Assembly: GCA_911728455.2 (NCBI GenBank)
Contig: OU452229.1
Span: 13,488,076 to 13,552,075 of the forward strand
Length of the DNA stretch: 64,000 bases
Source: Marthasterias glacialis
Taxonomy: Eukaryota > Echinodermata > Asteroidea > Forcipulatida > Asteriidae
Reading direction: 5' to 3'
Under the pieces are notes generated by a model. It was given only the letters and a program-made list of their open reading frames with translations, had not been told where the DNA came from and made no database searches. Positions 41,613-54,900 of this stretch are shown one piece after another; the stretch's first letter is position 1, and each line of letters begins with the position of its first letter. The translations under genes were made by a program, and so were the position numbers.

Positions 41613-44600
41613 GTTAAAATAATAAGCGATTTCTTTGAGATTCACGTAGATTAAGTACTATATATAATTGAGTATTATTATTATTATTATATTGGTCTGG
41701 AGATTACGTCCAGCATATGCAAGATGTTACATTTTTTGAAGTGTTGCATCACCTCAAATAGAAATCTAGAGGTTGGGTCGTAACAAGGGCCGGGTCTCAA
41801 ATCACTGCAATGGCGAGATCACCTCTAGGTATAGGAAAATTTGATGGTCAAGGGAGAGGTCAGTGGAAAGTCCTGACTACAACGCAATAGTGACTATGAG
41901 ACCAAAGATTAGAGAGCGCAGAAGGCGCAAGATGGGTTACTGGAGCTCTGTCATTGTTGGAACGTAAAATAAGCAAGCAGATGTCTTGTTACATCATCGA
42001 AAGCAATGGTCATTTCTCTGCACTTATCTATTGTTGCATCAAAAAGTCACTTGCTGAAATGACATCTAGTGCACATTTCACATTTCAGCCAGAGTGCCCC
42101 ATCTTTGATTGAGTCCAGGTCCCAATTAAGCACAAAACATATGCTTTCCAGAATAAGGTTACCAGCCAAAATATCATTTCACACCTGTAACTGGTTATCG
42201 TGCTCATGTTTGCTTTGTAGAAATTTGTTAAGCAATATTCAGTGCTTAAGCAGCTCTATGAAATTGGACCCTAAGTCACATTCAAAATAGATCAATTCAC
42301 ACTAAACAACAAACACTGTTGGAATGGATTAATTCGTATCTTCAATTTCTTTTATTCTAGCTTCCAAATATTTACACTATTATTTGATATGCGTATTTCT
42401 ACAGATATAGTGATATAATTTATTTTTAAACCTTCATCAGGGTAAAAGCTTACATTCCAATTAAATCTTCACAATCTTTTATTTCATTTTTTTAATGTGC
42501 ATACAATTAGGAAAAAAACAAAAATAACTATTCCAAACAAATTAATTTTCTTCTGGTGAATAAACTGTGTAGTAAACAATGTAAACTTGAAATTTAATTA
42601 ATGATTAGATTTTTATTCAAGATGCTAAAAGGCAACAACAACAAATTATGAGCTACAGAAATTTGAAAAAAAAAAAATGATAAAAGTAAGAAGAAATTCC
42701 AGGAAAGTTACAAGCTGAAAGACTTCTCCCTGGAAATCTAAGAACGGAAGCTTAAGTGCAGTGATGTGCATTGGTGCAATGGGATGGTGGTTTGGGGATG
42801 GGGGCAGGAGGAGAGGAGGGATTTCATAGCAGTGACTGATGTTTTTAGAATCAACATACGTTTTTAATTATAATCATTTTCAGACACTTGTAAGCTTAGT
42901 AAATCACTATTAAGTCATACTTTCCCTGAATTGGTACAATTTGCTGGCAAAAATCATTTGTGTCCGCAAGATTAGAGATCATATAGGGACTGGTTAATGT
43001 ACACAAAGCCAGGGATAAATTCAGAATTTGTTACATGATCCAAAACTTGGGTTACTTTTGTGCCTCTGACCGATTTTGTTTGTAAAGCGTTAGATAGAAG
43101 TTGGGGTAGAAACAATTATTTGTTTTTATATGAAGAAAGAAAACAATATGTGAGGGAGCCAGGAGGGTAGGAAAACTCTGCCAATGACATTATGAGCTTT
43201 AAGGGTGGGATCACAAGACGGAAAAAAAAAGTGAGAGAAAAAAATTCACAATTTTCTAGACCCTAAATCATGTCTATCAAACCAGAACACATCCCACACG
43301 CCGCTGCTTCTTCGTTTTGTGTTTTACTACAAAAGCCATTTCAAAGATTTGTTTGCAGGTATAAAAACCATCATGATACTAAGCTTATTCACAATAACCA
43401 AAAAAAAATGCAAATTACAATTTTTCTGTTTGTTTTACACACACGGTGAAATACTAACGAATTTGTACACACTTCTTTGATTCTTTTTAAGTCTTAGGAA
43501 ATGGAGAGCGTTTAAACAAGATCATTACTTTCTGGTTTAAACAAGTCTCCGACTGACCATGCACATAATTTTCTACTCCTAGCATGCACCATGCAGTAAA
43601 CATACACCACCACGGTTGGCGGATTTCTGGTGAGCGTGGTAAACATGGTTAGCACAAACACGACTTTTTTCACTTAGCAGGTTTTGCTGGTCACGAGCCC
43701 ATTTGCCATAGAGGCTTCATAGCAGCTGATTCTTAGTCACCCTTTTTTAAATTTGTACATCATTATTTTGGAAATCAACAACCACATGTAAAATTTTGCA
43801 ATCAAACGATTTCCGAAATCTGGCTTCATATCCTGCAAAGGATTTTGTGCATAGTTGCGCTGGGGGACTTTCCATTTTATTGCTTGACACAAGTACTTGC
43901 TTTAATACAATGTAGCAATGTACAAGGAGCACCGAGTCCCTGCTCAGTTTCCTGCCAACAAAATTGATCCAAGTTTGAAAAGTCCACAAGTTATTGAGTA
44001 GATTTGTGTATGATGACCCTAGGTGCTTCATTGAGCAGTTTTCAAGTACAATTTTGAGGTTGACCTCTTGACATCTTTGAGTTTCAGAGTTAATTTGTCC
44101 AAACAAGCGCCCCCCTCCCCGACACAAAAATGGTGGAAACTGAAGTATATGACAAATTTAGTGGGTATTTAACAATATTGAAAACTGTACTTTCTACTCA
44201 AGAGTATGTACTTCACATTATTGATAACCTTGCTTACTTAACATAACCCCAGCCACCCAAATGAGATGCAAACCCAGCCGCTCGACAGACTCCGAAATAG
44301 CAAGCCAAGTTCCCATACACACGCCAATTACCCACAGTTTGTGCCCACAGTCCTAGCACGTGAGCTGTAGGCTCAGACTCCATGTGTAAGGACTGTGGGC
44401 ACAAGCAGTGTGTGCGCAAGCGGTGAGAGCGTGTGCTATTGTCGAGTCTATCGAGCAGCTGAGGTTACGTTTAGAAGGCAAAGCTATCGTACAGCCTTGA
44501 AATGAAGACTACATTATTGATAAATTGGTGTCTAAAATTTATTGGTTGTACATGAGTTGCTAATCATTCAAATAACATCATTACTGTCCCCAATAAGCAT

Positions 44601-44700
44601 TTTGTTCAAACATTACATCTCTGAAATCTCACAGCAAATTGATCGATAAACTTACATGAAAATAGTCAGTTTAGTGTCTATTGAGGTAAATTGCCTGAAA
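41613..44700. other. Intergenic between convergent ADAM10 genes (part 2)
   Basis: No supported gene. A GGGCCCAATTT-type element remnant lies at 42108-42275; a 126-codon - strand frame at 43747-44127 has no recognisable domain. Confidence 0.45.
42108..42275. mobile_element. GCTTAAGCA-type TIR element remnant
   Basis: Ends GTCCAGGTCCCAATTAAGCA and TGCTTAAGCAGCTCTATGAA then ATTGGACC are imperfect inverted repeats related to the element at 48071-48247; the inner CTGTAACTGGTTA segment is also shared. Confidence 0.5.
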
Positions 44701-44704
44701 AGCT

Positions 44705-45060
44705 AATATCAAAATCACCAATACCAATGAACTGCTGGTAAAGTCATCAATACTGATAATGTTCTCAATAAGAGTCAAACCGCTGACTCTGGTAAAGTCA
44801 CCAATACCGGTAAAATTGCCAATACTGGTAAAAATCACCAATAACGGTAAAATTGTCCATGAAGGTAAAATCACCAATACCGGCTAAATTGCCAATACTG
44901 ATAAATCACCAATAACGGTAAAATTGCCAATGAAGGTAAAATCACCAATACCGGCTAAATTGCCAATACTGGTAAAATCACCAATATCGGCTAAATTGCC
45001 AAGGAAGGTAAAATCACTAACACTGGTAAAATTACCAGCTTCAGAAAATCACCCTATGAA
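44705..45060. repeat. 18-bp minisatellite
   Basis: About 20 imperfect 18-bp units alternate GGTAAAATCACCAATACC and GGCTAAATTGCCAATACT. Because 18 is a multiple of three, both strands show long repetitive open frames (for example KSPIPAKLP units), which are artefacts of the period. Confidence 0.8.
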
Positions 45061-47660
45061 TGAAAAATCATCAATTAAAAAAAAAATCCATAAAAATACT
45101 CATCGCAAATGCGGGAGAACACCACAGTCATTAAGTATTGCTAACCCCAACACCTACATTCAAGTGACATGAACACGGACATATTTCTCCTCTTCTGAGT
45201 TTTGAGCAACAATTTCCTTGGATAAAAATAACCAAACTTAAGCAAGTATACAAAATTGTTATAAAAGTCCTTTCATTTTACACTTAAAGTTACTCTAATA
45301 TACACATATTCAGATCGAAATATGTAACTTTTTTATAGAATTATTGAGACAATGGAATACAGACGGAAATCTGAGATTAGAGATATTTATAAAAAAAAAA
45401 AAAAAAATTAATGACAACAAATTCAGGAGTGCAGTTTGTAAAAGTAGTTTTAAAAAGACAAAAGGTCATACTTTACTACAATTTAATATCACTTGGATAG
45501 CATTATGGCAAACTCTGGAATCACTGACATCATCTGCGTGTTAGTTTTGACTAGTACTCATTGTCACATTCCCAGTAGACACAGTGGCTATCACTATGGG
45601 GCTGGGAAATCAAATAAAAGTGCCAGTCCATTTTTAACATCATTTTTATTATTTTTTCATTACATTTATACAGACTTGTGTGGGCAAAGCGGGTGGACAT
45701 CAGCTTACAATATCCGCGAAGCAAATCTGGAACCTTAACAGTGGTCCGCTGGCCAAAATGCTGGTGAAAACACCAGAGGACCAGTTGAAACTCTCTCCAT
45801 GTGATCCAGCTGGCTAGTTCAGTGCTCAAAAACATCCCTATTTCATTTGAAATATATGTGGAATGACAAGCTTATTGGTCCCGTTGGACTGTTGCTGAAA
45901 AAGCTAAGGGAAAACCGTTCACCAGCGCCACAGATTTTTTGCAAAATGCAAATAATAAATGCCATTCCAAAATCCAAGTTTTAAACACTGTTAAAGCAAT
46001 CTGAAATCCACGAACCATAAAACTGCATTCAGAGCACAACTCTTGTACATGTACCTATTTAAAGAAAGAGTATTAAGTACACTGATGGTAAACATTTTTA
46101 CCTACATACATTTGTTCGCCTGTAAAATTAAAAAAGTAATTTTTGGTTTTCACTCAGCCAAAAATACAGGCAATGCCTCCGACACATCCTTAATTCAATA
46201 CATCTAAAGACCGCAAAATTTAAATTACCATCCCTGGATAACCTACAACTTATTCTGAGCTTATAACCTACTTTTAAGAATGACTGACCTTTGCTTTTTC
46301 CTCTGTAACAATCAGGTTAGACTGGTACCTTCCTTAATGATAGAAAGGATATGTCAATAGATTGTAACCCACATGTGATGTATGAGTCATTTTGTATTCA
46401 GTGTACAAATCAGTGCAAACCATAGCTACATACAGAGACCACTTGCCGTCGTGCAGTCAGCCATATTTACGGGCACAGACACATAACTTGTTTTGAACGC
46501 ACAACTATGCATTTTGCGTATATACCGCGTGCGAATTCCGTGTACAAATTCCGTGCTTGATTGGTCGGTGAACCACTAGGCTGTGTACAAAAAGATGGAC
46601 TGCTTGACACAGCTCAAGGCCAAAAGTTGCCGGCAAAGATGGCGTTTGTCAGGAACTATCGATTTATATGGACTAGAGCTCTAACTCTTGATTCTGAAGT
46701 CACAAATATTTTTAAGCTTCCAGGTCGTTAAATACGTTCGTGGAAAAGTGCGTAGCAGAGAAACAATTTGGAGATACACTGAATAATCCGAGCATGCATT
46801 CTACATATCTTGCGCGTTTGTTTAAAACTGACGCACGCACAGATTGGTGGCTTTGCATTAGGCACGTAGTCAAATTCTTGGTCTGCTGATTCTATGGTGC
46901 GGGGACAAATAATAAAGCAGCGATGGGTGCGCAAAATTGCAGTGAACAATTTTCAGGCTTCTACGTTGGTGTGGACACAAAAGCACTGATACGCACACAC
47001 ATGGCATGTTATCTTTCCAGTCAATATACACGGCTGTATGTTACGTACCTAACTCACAATACTTGCATGTACATGTGTGTGACCCAGGGAGGTTTTATGC
47101 CAGCAAACATGCAGAACAAAGTAAATGTTCCAGAATTTACACGATCATTTCACTTAGTGTTTTTGCCGTTTAGATAAAATGCCAATGGGAAAATACAGTA
47201 ATCTGTGTACAATAAATACATTTTTTTTTCTTCTTTTTGGTAAATTGAGAAGGAAAAACGTCAATAAAATCCAAAACACGGCACATCATACTCAAATTAG
47301 CCACTATTGAGTGCTTGAAATAATCATTTTAAAAATTTGGTAAGGGTACAAAAGAATTATGGTTTGAACTGTGTTTTCAGACAGTTTCATTGAATTATTA
47401 CATAATCCTTTATTTTGACAACTCATTGTATTGCCTTTGGGCTGTAGCTGAACAAGCTGCATAACTAGCAAGCACTTTAAACAACGTGCCAAAATGACAC
47501 ACATTAGAGACTTGAAAATACAAGTGAATAAGTATAATTGTTTACAGATATCAACTGGAAAGAATGGAAGTGATCGCAAAACAATTACATGCGTTAAGAT
47601 TCCGGATTTTCTATACATTAAATTAATTTACACTATTAATAATTATTCATATGGCACTCA
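45061..47660. other. Intergenic, distal 3' side of ADAM10
   Basis: No gene supported; contains the dispersed repeat at 46480-46665. Confidence 0.45.
46480..46665 (+). repeat. Dispersed repeat shared with 18965-19145
   Basis: Second copy of the repeat described at 18965-19145, about 70-75% similar by eye. Confidence 0.5.
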
Positions 47661-47677
47661 AATAAAAACAAGGGGGG

Positions 47678-47683
47678 TTTATT
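47678..47683 (-). terminator. Candidate poly(A) signal for ADAM10
   Basis: TTTATT on the + strand (AATAAA on -) lies about 1.07 kb beyond the ADAM10 stop. It was the nearest one noticed; low certainty. Confidence 0.25.
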
Positions 47684-47880
47684 TCAAAATGTTTGTAGTT
47701 GACAGACCTTCCATTCAACATGCACCAAAACATTTGTGAAGGTTTTCAGAAATCATGCCCTCAGAAAAAAATCCTTTACAACTCTTTGAGTGAAAGTAAA
47801 ACAAAAAAGTAGCAAATTTGTCAAAGAAAAAATGATTAAATTCACTTAGATTAAGTACGAGACAACCCCCCCCCCCCCCC

Positions 47881-48070
47881 CTGGGCTCAATGTCATAAAG
47901 CTGTTACACACAGAAATTTGCTAAGCACAAACAAATCTTGCTAAGCAGAAATTGGCTACCAGCCAATTTACAATGTAATGTACATTGCTTGTGACTGGTT
48001 CCCTGCTAATTTTGTTTGCTCAGTGAATAAATTTGTTTGGCAAGACTTCCTGCTTAAGTAGCTCCAGTAT
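47881..48070. mobile_element. GGGCCCAATTT-type TIR element, copy A
   Basis: Starts CTGGGCTCAATGTCATAAAG and ends CTGCTTAAGTAGCTCCAG; the body has AAGCACAAACAAATCTTGCT and TGACTGGTTCCCTGCTAATT. It abuts copy B directly. Likely within the ADAM10 3' UTR or downstream flank. Confidence 0.55.
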
Positions 48071-48247
48071 GGGCCCAATTTCATAAAGATGCTTAAACAG
48101 ACAATAGTGCTGAGCACTTTTCTGCTGAGCAAAAATGAGCAGGAAACCAACTGCAAATGGTATTTGATATGGTAATTTGGCTGGTAACCTTTTTCCCCAG
48201 TAAACACGTTAATTTTTGTGTTTAAGCAGTTTGGTGAAATTGGGCCC
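48071..48247. mobile_element. GGGCCCAATTTCATAAAG TIR element, copy B
   Basis: Left end GGGCCCAATTTCATAAAG with ATGCTTAAACA; right end TGTTTAAGCAGTTTGGTGAA then ATTGGGCCC, a clear terminal inverted repeat with a 177-bp non-coding body. Fragments of the same family occur near 27205-27300, 42108-42275, 52030-52110 and 60455-60485. Confidence 0.7.
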
Positions 48248-48754
48248 CTGGTAGGCAGCAAATGCTGCTTTGCACGGTTATAAGCCTTAGCGACAGAAAT
48301 GAGTGGGGCACCGTTCAAAACAATGCGAAGTACATGTCGTTTTGGGCAGTTTTCTGCTATAAAGCAAAACATTTTTGCGTTCAGCCGATTCTTGTTCTTT
48401 AAGAACATTTCAACATTGGGACTGGGTAATTGGACTTAATATTTGCTTAAATAATTCTGATGTAATTCACTCCAAAACAATTAAACCAACATTTCATTTC
48501 AACTACACTCCCTCCCCCTCCCAAGACAAAAAATATCATAACTATCCAAGACAAAAAATACAGACATTTTTAAATAAGAACTAAACTCAACGTATCATTT
48601 GAAAACAAATTAAAACAACAATAAAACAACAAAGCTACCACAAAAAATATTCCCTTGTGAAGTGAAATCTTCCACTCCTTTTTTTTTTTTTCTTTTAAAG
48701 GCTCACCATCACGAAGAAAAAGGAGAAGGTGGAGGGGACTGTGCAGACACTGCA

Positions 48755-48943
48755 CTAGGCCATCTCTATTCCACGGGAACCTCCAGTGTGCTGGCGTGAG
48801 TTGGACCTCCTGGGCAGTGTCAGTTGTCTGTGTTTGGGGAGATTCGGGTTGCTGCTCGGGGTGTGTACGCTGCAGATCTTAATAAAGATGGCCATGAAGA
48901 GGATCAGGGCAATGCCCATCAGCACAGCTGCCCACCAGTTTGC
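48755..48943 (-). CDS. ADAM10: Last ADAM10 exon: membrane helix and conserved tail
   Basis: [20 protein letters not shown], then [20 protein letters not shown], ending GIEMA and the stop. The SVHTPSSNP segment is shared with vertebrate ADAM10 (from memory of that family). The remainder of the tail is basic and Ser-rich. Confidence 0.92.
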   Translation of the reverse strand, partial: ANWWAAVLMGIALILFMAIFIKICSVHTPSSNPNLPKHRQLTLPRRSNSRQHTGGSRGIEMA

Positions 48944-51900
48944 CTGGAAAAATAAAACGATCAGTGAATAAATAGTCACGTTGGAAAAGATGTCTTTGTT
49001 AGGGAGCGTCTCAAAAGTCAAAACGATAGGAATGTTCTAACTGGATCGGTTAAGTATTCTAGCGGGCGTGCATGGACTGGTCCGTTTGACCTATTGGCTT
49101 AAAGGTGGTCACATGACCATGTTTACCTGGTATTAAGCGGCTGATAAAGACACGGCTGGAGCTGTTTAAGACCGGTTATTTTAGTCTGGTTTCCTGCTTT
49201 GATACTCTAACACTAGAAAACGCATATGAAGAGGCGCGTCACAGACCCATGGCGCAAAGCTAGCTGGGCTCCTGACCTTAACGTTACAGCAAAAAATCAT
49301 TGCAAAGCGAGCAAGGTTTGTTTTGTCGTTCTGTGATTTTTTTCACATTTTTCTGACATTTTATTCCACAACAATAAAGGGGCATTTATGAATGGGAATA
49401 AAAGAGTGGTGACTCAGTCTTAATCAGCCATTTAAATCCTTACAGTGTCGCGGCCATGGGATAAAGGCCCGAGCCGAATATCACACGGTCTGCGACACTG
49501 GCGGTTTTAAACGACCGATTAAGACGTCACTCTTTTATTCCCTTATTAATTTCCACCCAGATCAGCGATGTCAGAGGAAGAAAAGAAAACAAACCCAAAT
49601 AAAGCAAAATTTGTTTTCTCTGATGTCCAACAAACCTTGAGCCAGTCAGCAATGTCCTTGTACAGCTGTGGATTTAGAATGGCATCTTTAAGTCTGGACA
49701 GTGGCCCATTGGAGTCCACGTTGCGACACTTGTAGAAGACGTCGCAGTAGCCCTTGAGGTCGTTGCAAGGAGCACCCGGAACTTGGAACAGGATCTTGTC
49801 TGTGGAGCCGCCGCTGGGTTCCAGCTCACCGTAGGTGGCTGTGTGGTTTTCCATCTCAGGGTACAATTTACTGCTCTTGCAAGTGGCTGGATCATCTAAT
49901 AACAGTACAAACAGGTGAATGGAGACTCATTAACATTGTGACTTATGCTCACTTTCATGACGACATCCTGTTTTTTATCCCATTCAATTGTTACATTGAA
50001 GCTGTGTGGACAAAGCCGTCTCACAGATCTGATCCCAATTTCTTCTTTTTAACACCCCAAGCGTTGTGGAGGCCAGTGCCCAGCAGTTAAGTGCACCGGA
50101 CTCAAGTTCTGGTGGAGTCAGAACGTGGGTTCAGTTACTGGTCATGACATCCTTGGGCAAGAAAATCAACCATAATTGCTCTGTCCTTCGGATGGGGCGT
50201 AAAGCTGTTGGTCCCCTGTGTTGTGTCATGCATGTACACTTATTGTTATGAGAAAGGGGCCTGCCCCAGTGTTTCTGGTATGGTTGGCTGCAGATTGCAC
50301 TGCATCACCTTGTAAACCCTTACAAAAGTGTTATATCCATCTATGAAACAGAACACAGTCAACTAGCCCCAGGTTGTTCCACCATTTTCATCACTTTCAG
50401 GTGGCTTTTTAAAACTATTGATAGTGTGACCTGACAGTGGGGGGGTGTATAGGTTTAGACTTACCGCCTTGTTGGCAGCACAAGTGACAGCTAGCATCGT
50501 CTTCTTTGTTATCAGGATTGGGGGGTGAACAGTAGCACTCCGTTAAGCCGAACAGCTCACAGATAGATCCAGCACACTCCTGTGGATGAGGGGAAAATGT
50601 AGTGGTGAATTTGATTAAATGGAAGGTAAATTGACAGCATTTAAGGGTGGCAAACTTCCACGACTTCAAGAAGTTTTTCAGGTTTTGATTTCCAACCTTC
50701 ATCCCTATTAGTTTTTGGGTCTTGAAACCTTTGGGTCTTGAAATCTCACCTCATACCTTGAGGTACCCTTCCCTTTTGGGTCTATATCTCCCGGTGTTAA
50801 TACCTTTGGGGGCTTGTTCCTTGCCAAGATTTACCGTGACTGTTGGAACCCTGTTCCTTTTTGAACAGTGACTGGGCAATTTATGAATGAGATTGTAAAG
50901 AAGGACAAAACACTTACCCCGGCCTGACACGTCTGCTTGTTACTGTTACAAAGCTTGTCGTTTTCATGGCTCATTGGCGTTGGGCATGCCGCACTAGCCC
51001 CATTGCATAGGAGTTAAGGTAACTACATGTACAAAACAACTTTATAACATTCACCTTGACTGTCCTGCCCCTTTTTGTGTTCAATAACATTCTTAAATTA
51101 AGATGGCTACCACCATTGTTTATGATTGTATTCGGCATGTGGGAGGCAAGTCCGAGACTCCAGCATACCATGGCCAATTATCAGCTATTGTTTACAGCCA
51201 AGGTGGGGCCTATTTACGGTATGAGATTCCACAATTTCTCGAAAGAGAACCAAAAACTCCTGGTGCATTTAATGAGAACGTTTGTTGTCTTTACTTTGCT
51301 TAGTCTGTGTTTCATATTCTCCACAAACAAAATTTTTTTCGGAAGCTCTACAAAGTTCAGAAAAATAACACCACACAGAGGCACTGAAAAGATTTGTTTA
51401 ATACCAATTGAACGTACATGTATAGTGGTCAAGTTCCCATGACAAACCCCAAAAAGGATTTGATTCAGGATTAACCATAACTCATGTTTTAGAAACTAAC
51501 CACATATGCTAACTGAAACAGACATCAGCGTCCCCTCAACAAAACACACTTTTTTGAAAAGGCTGATAAAACCTGAAAGTGGTTTCAACAAGGATATTCA
51601 CAAGTTGATGGCATGCTACACTCAGTTCCTGGCCGACACTCCTTCGCACTTCCAGCTGCTTCAAACGTACACTCTGCAGTACAGCAGGGTCCTGCTGATT
51701 TACTGTTCAAACGAAACACACCCCAAAAAAAAAAGTCAGAAATGATAAACATTGAAAAACGAGCAACTAAACACACCCACTCATAATGCAGGGCTCGATA
51801 TACCCACAGGTCCACTGGTAACCCCACGATCGAACAAGCACTGCAGCCTGGTGATTTTCCAAACTCATGGGCCTACTTTTTAAGAAAGACTAATGTAAAC

Positions 51901-54900
51901 ATTGAGTTTCTCAATTTCAGACCTAAAATGTTAAACAAAGACACGTAAATCAAAATATTGGTCATTGTTCATGGGCATCTGCCATGGCAGGCAGGGGTTA
52001 ATGGAGTGGGCTATTATTTGCTTCGGCTAAAGCCTTGCCAAGTCTTGCTGAGCAGTTTTGCTAACCTAATAAAGTTGCTAAGCATCAGTTTCTGCTTTAC
52101 AGCCCTACAAAGTTGATCCCAGATGTGATGCATCATGGCAAACGGACCCTGGCCAAGTTTGCATCTGGGAATTTCATCCATAGTTAATCCAACGCAATCA
52201 AAGCGTTTGCCCCCTTGATTTTTTTCCTTGACCAGTACTTTTTGGTTTTGACTGGCCCTTGGCTGGCAGACAATAGTTTCAGGGAATACAAGGGATCATG
52301 ATGAAATAGTCCTTATGAGAGTGTGGTTGTTACCTGCATTGTACGCGAGCCCCGCCCTGTATCTTCAGTTTACAGGCCAATGTGTCTTGGTCAGGACTTA
52401 CGCCGGATTGGCGTGGGTTACAGCATGGGTCGGTGCACTGGTCATCATAGCCACAATCACACTCCTCATCGGGATCCAAAATTTGGTTTCCACAAACTGG
52501 ACGGTCAGATGCTGCAGGGATGGAGAGATATTTGTAGTATTATGACAGACAGTGCCTACGGTTTACAGTTCAAAATATTTACCTACATCTGTAAGACATT
52601 CAACACAAATACAATCTTACGTACAGCAATAAACTGGGATGTGAAATACACAATTGAGAAAACACAATTTTCACATGAATCTATTAAAGGGGGGGGGGGT
52701 CCAAAGTTCTCAACAAAAAATTTGACGGTAAATTCAACACAGAAAACTTGAAAATCATTGGGGAAAATTATGGACAAGTCAAGCAGGCATTCAAGTTTAT
52801 TATGTTGTTTGGTTTTTAGGGGCGGGGGGAAGGAGGGAGTTAAACTATGACCATTAAACAGGTGTATATTTTCATGTACCTTGGTACTCCCATGCACATA
52901 CAATTTTGATAAGTAATGTCAGTGGGTGGTTGGGGGGGATGGGGTCTTAAAAAACAGTACTGTCTGTACAACCTCTAAAATAATGAAAACTTTGGATGAA
53001 CCCCGAGCATAATTAATATCACATCAAGTCCTATTTACTTGATCATGACAAATTGACCAAAATGCTACTACAAACTGGAAAATATCAACTGGAAAATTGC
53101 AGGCCACTATGATCTCTAAACGCCAACAGGGTTAAATACATAGCCATGGTACTGTTTGGTAAAATGCAGTTGAGGCAGTGATTGAAAGAATGTGACTTAC
53201 AGACAAAGCATCTGTTGGCCTTAGCGTTCACAACGGCAGTGATGTTGCCCTGGCTGCACGAGGAGAAGTCCTTATTGTTTTGCTTGTCTCCAGACGTGGC
53301 ACTGGCGTACATGATGTAGTTGCCCTGGCTGCGCGTGGCTGAGAAATCACCGGGACGGCAGGATTGTGGGTAGTCATGCTGAAAGATTGCAAAAATACAC
53401 AAAATAACGATAAAGTATTCAGTTAAACAGTAAAATTGTCAAAACAATCACTGTTGACTGTGGTCAGAATACTCCATGGAGGCAACAGAGGCAAAATCGC
53501 CTCCACGCCCCCTAATTATTGCCTCGGTAACCCATGAAATGTCCCAGTAGAAATTTAAATTTCCCTATAAATTGAAGTGCATTTTACCACGGAAAAACTG
53601 CCTTACAAGAACAAAGCATCAGGCTCGACAATACTTGAGAATGTTGGAACTTTTGGGTCAACAGTCTAATTCTTGGAGAGCAATAGTAGCTGTTTTCATA
53701 CGGCGATTATTGAAGCATTGCCAATAGCAACATTGGCTGGGCGTTAAACCTGTTCATTTTTTGGCAGCAGACTCACTTCCAGCAAATGTACCAACTGGGG
53801 GAAACAAACCACATGGATCAAGACCGTTTTGTTTCGGAGTTGTTCCCTACTTACAGATGGGGTAACCTTTCCTGGTGGACTGATTTGTCTGGAGTAATGT
53901 TGGAGCGAAGCTGTAGGTCCTACTGTTTTGTAATGCAAGTAAACTACCCTGGCCAACTAAGCCTTGAAGAGATCTGTTTCTCCTAAATGTATTGCGTACA
54001 TGCAGTACACATATGTGATCATGGCTACCATCATGTCAGTAAAACTGATAAAATACCCGATGACCATTTCGACATATACAACATATAATTAATAAGTGCC
54101 ACAAATTGATTCAGTGAATGATTATGATGGTGTTCAACGCAAAGAGTATTACCGGTGAGCCAAAGTTGTGTCCGACCTCGTGGGCAAAGGTGATTTCCGT
54201 CACTTTAGTAGGGACCTGGGAGCCGTAGTTCTTGACGGTAACGATACCTGTGTTCAGACTCTGGTAGCCACTACTGAAGAGCTTGTACGTTTCACAAATA
54301 CCACCAGATGTGCCTGGAGAAACGAAGGAAAAGACGATTAACGTAACAGGTGTCACCTTTCGCTCCTGTCAGAATCGCCCCTTGTATAGAAGACAAACTC
54401 CCCTCACAATGGCTTTTACAAAAAAGTTGCATTTACACAAAAAGGCAATTTCTTTGGAACTCACTTCCCGATGAGCCGACCCAAGCCAGACCCAGCACTC
54501 CATCGTTGAAGTCCCGGTTAGCAAACACATAGGCCAGGCAGTAATCATTGTGGTTCTGTAGAGAGTTCAGGTCCAGAAATTTCTCCACGCCGATGTTGTC
54601 AAAGCGGAAGGGGTTGGAAGCATCCTGCTTATTGCTAGTGCCGTTGATCTGTGCCATGAAGGGAATCAGAGTAGTTCAGATACAGAGAGACAAGAAAACT
54701 TCATTTAGGGAGGGTCCAAAAACTCTAAAACCCAAAAATGGGAACAGTTTGAACTTCATTGATGTAATAACTGTTTCGATATTTACCCTTACACTGATGT
54801 GTGATAAACACTATATACTCAAGGTTCCCCCATCCCCTTGCCCTGTGCGCCCCCCCCCCCCAACAAATCCACAGGCTACTTAGGTGGGATTCAAAGTCAT

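Noticed and set aside
43747..44127. 126-codon - strand frame
   Set aside because: No domain, no splice context and no similarity to the paralogs; consistent with chance.
44671..45172. Regularly spaced repeats suggesting a CRISPR array or a repeat protein
   Set aside because: Units are contiguous 18-bp tandem copies with no spacers, in a eukaryotic intergenic region; the open frames follow from the period.
47968..48408. 146-codon - strand frame
   Set aside because: It runs through two TIR elements and has no recognisable domain.
52323..52751. 142-codon + strand frame
   Set aside because: It overlaps the antisense of the ADAM10 disintegrin exon (52334-52511) and then runs into intron sequence.
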